A stretch of 64,000 nt of DNA. Origin: Alphaproteobacteria bacterium (GTDB taxonomy: Bacteria > Pseudomonadota > Alphaproteobacteria > Puniceispirillales > Puniceispirillaceae). The notes beneath the pieces are model-generated. The model saw nothing but the letters and a program-made list of their open reading frames with translations, made no database searches and was not told where the DNA came from. The stretch's first letter is position 1, and the number at the start of each line of letters is the position of its first letter. Position numbers and translations under genes: made by a program. Of the stretch, positions 62,427 to 64,000 are shown in pieces. Location: positions 1-64,000 of the forward strand of contig JADHOL010000001.1 of NCBI GenBank assembly GCA_016779005.1, read 5' to 3'.

Positions 62427-64000
62427 TCAGTATCCTGCAAAGATTGCCGAAGTAAGTATTTCTGAATTTTTCCGGTTGATGTTTTAGGGATTTCTTGAAA
62501 AATTATTGTTTTTGGTGCTTTGAACCCTGCTAAATGCTGACGGCAAAAGGTAATAATATCTTCTTCGGTAGCGGTAACATTTTGTTTCATCTCAACAAAT
62601 GCGCATGGGGTTTCGCCCCATTTATCATCTTTTTTGGCAACTACTGCTGCAAATGCAATTCCTTCATGGCGATATAATACATTTTCAACTTCCACAGATG
62701 AGATATTCTCTCCTCCTGAGATGATAATATCTTTTAGTCTATCTTTAATTTCCACATAGCCCGTATCATGACGAATGGCTAAATCGCCTGATCTAAAAAA
62801 GCCATCAGATAGGCTTTCTTCGGTTGCTTTTTGGTTCTTATGATACCCTTTCATAATGGTATTAGAGCGAATTACAATTTCGCCAATTGTCTTGCCATCT
62901 GCTGGCACAGGCTTGTTGGTATCACGGTCTAACACTTCAACCATTTCTGTATGTGTGAATTGTACGCCCTGCTGCGTTTTAATCGCAGCTTGTTCTGCAA
63001 AATCAAGCGGGTTCCATTTGTCCTGCCATACACATTGCACAACATGTCCGTAGGTCTCTGTTAATCCATATACTTGCATAACCCTAAATCCAAGCGCCTC
63101 TATTTTTTGCAAAATAGCGGCAGGAGGCGGTGCACCAGCAGTCATTACTTGTACAGGCCAAGCAGGCTTAAACTGAATCTGTGCTGGTGCATTAACAAGC
63201 ATACCTAAAATAATGGGGGCACCCCCAAAATGAGTGACTTTATGTTTTTCTATTAAACCAAAGATGGCTTCTGCTGTAAGCTGGCGTGTGCAAATGACGG
63301 TAGCCGCAAGTAAGGTCATCATCCAAGCATGTCCCCACCCGTTACAATGGAACATAGGCACTGTATATAGATAAGTTGGATGCATCTGCATGTGCCATGC
63401 AGGAATTGTCCCCATAGCCATTAAATAAGCGCCTCGGTGGTGATACACCACCCCTTTTGGAAGCCCTCCAGTGCCGGAGGTATAGTTAAGACATACAGCA
63501 TCCCATTCATCCTCTGGGAGCCGCCATTTAAATTCTACATCGCCTTCTTCTATGAGTTGCTCATAGTTGAAGGTGCCAATGGGTGTTGCAGAAGCGCTTG
63601 AGCTATCTTGTTGGTCAATAATATCAATTATCTCAAATTCAGTGTAATCAGCTTGTGATATTGCAGATGAGACTGTTTTTGAAAAACTAGCATCTGCGAT
63701 AAGTATTCTTGGCTCTGCATGCTCAAAAATATAAGCAATTGTATCCGCATCTAGCCTGATATTTACCGTGTTTAGAACACCACCAGCCATTGCAACAGCA
63801 AATTGGCATTCAAATAACTCAGGGGTGTTGGCAGCGATTACCGTTACAACCTCACCTTTTTGTAAGCCATGTTTTTGCAAGGCAGAGGCAAGTCTCACGC
63901 ACCGCTCATACGTTTCGCTCCAGCTATATTTTCGCTCCCCATAAATAAGGGAGACCCTTTCTGGATAGAGTTTAGAGGTGCGCTCTAAAAAAGATAATGG
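62423..64000 (-). CDS. Acyl-CoA ligase, DmdB-like (5' end outside window)
   Basis: 525 residues visible; the frame is open to the last base of the window (PLSFLERTSKLYPERVSLIYG lead), so the GTG at 63898 is internal. AMP-binding family: A3 loop NYTSGTGGLPKGVVYHHRGAY, where the usual TSGTTG is TSGTGG; A5 YGLTETYGH; A8 RLKDIIISGGENISS; and C-terminal Lys in PKTSTGKIQKY. GVVYHHRGAYLM resembles 3-methylmercaptopropionyl-CoA ligase (DmdB) as well as general medium-chain ligases. Convergent with the FadN-type gene, and probably works with the DmdC-like enzyme. Confidence 0.82.
   Translation of the reverse strand, partial: PLSFLERTSKLYPERVSLIYGERKYSWSETYERCVRLASALQKHGLQKGEVVTVIAANTPELFECQFAVAMAGGVLNTVNIRLDADTIAYIFEHAEPRILIADASFSKTVSSAISQADYTEFEIIDIIDQQDSSSASATPIGTFNYEQLIEEGDVEFKWRLPEDEWDAVCLNYTSGTGGLPKGVVYHHRGAYLMAMGTIPAWHMQMHPTYLYTVPMFHCNGWGHAWMMTLLAATVICTRQLTAEAIFGLIEKHKVTHFGGAPIILGMLVNAPAQIQFKPAWPVQVMTAGAPPPAAILQKIEALGFRVMQVYGLTETYGHVVQCVWQDKWNPLDFAEQAAIKTQQGVQFTHTEMVEVLDRDTNKPVPADGKTIGEIVIRSNTIMKGYHKNQKATEESLSDGFFRSGDLAIRHDTGYVEIKDRLKDIIISGGENISSVEVENVLYRHEGIAFAAVVAKKDDKWGETPCAFVEMKQNVTATEEDIITFCRQHLAGFKAPKTIIFQEIPKTSTGKIQKYLLRQSLQDTE

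Noticed and set aside
1-64000. Genomic island or prophage borders, tRNA attachment sites, insertion sequences
   Set aside because: No integrase, transposase, tRNA gene or flanking direct repeats were seen; accessory nature of the 29-44 kb region rests on gene content only.

Overview
The window is an AT-rich stretch of bacterial chromosome, densely packed with catabolic and transport genes. I see no rRNA, tRNA, transposase, integrase, phage gene or CRISPR array. Protein families typical of aerobic marine Alphaproteobacteria dominate: heterotetrameric sarcosine oxidase, a CoxMSL-type molybdenum hydroxylase, acyl-CoA enzymes resembling those of DMSP breakdown, many EamA, Dpp and Ssu/Tau-type transporters, and a protein I believe is DUF3726. 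A low-GC SAR116-like or roseobacter-related heterotroph would fit, but this placement is inference from gene content only.

Layout, left to right. (1) 0-8 kb: 3' part of propionyl-CoA synthetase, a cold-shock protein with a clear terminator, an N-terminally truncated histidine kinase, an AbrB-type membrane protein, a BetB-like aldehyde dehydrogenase and two EamA transporters. (2) 8.2-12 kb: a coxM-coxS-coxL operon whose active-site loop (VRGAGR) is not that of genuine CO dehydrogenase. (3) 12-17.7 kb: a minus-strand operon of an M19 dipeptidase homologue lacking most metal ligands, an unrecognised 581-residue protein, a DUF3726-like protein and a Gfo/Idh/MocA oxidoreductase, facing a DpkA-like imino-acid reductase. 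(4) 17.8-23 kb: soxB-soxD-soxA-soxG, sarcosine oxidase. (5) 23-29 kb: a minus-strand operon of an M24 protein, E1 alpha, E1 beta, an E2 homologue that has lost its catalytic His motif, and a succinate-semialdehyde-type dehydrogenase. (6) 29.5-44.2 kb: an accessory catabolic island with OsmC, beta-hydroxyacid dehydrogenase, a second metal-less M24 protein, two dihydropseudooxynicotine-hydrolase-like alpha/beta hydrolases, TauE, an ACMSD-family decarboxylase, three glutathione-transferase-fold proteins, a fumarylpyruvate-hydrolase-like FAH protein, a GntR regulator with a palindromic operator, and a Gfo/Idh-creatininase-cupin-D-hydroxyacid dehydrogenase operon. (7) 44.2-54.9 kb: an Ssu/Tau-type ABC importer, an EamA carrier and a five-gene Dpp-type importer whose ATPases carry unusual insertions. 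(8) 54.9-64 kb: MBL hydrolase, DmdC-like acyl-CoA dehydrogenase, O-acetylhomoserine sulfhydrylase, alpha/beta hydrolase, FadN-type bifunctional beta-oxidation enzyme, and a DmdB-like acyl-CoA ligase cut by the window end.

The overall theme is uptake and oxidation of small N-methylated, aromatic or sugar-like and organosulfur compounds. The least explained parts are the 12-17.7 kb operon, the degenerate E2 complex at 24.6-27.6 kb, and the operator-controlled 39-42.4 kb operon. Several enzyme-family members keep the fold but lose catalytic or metal ligands (M19, two M24, E2), which is an unusual concentration for one window.
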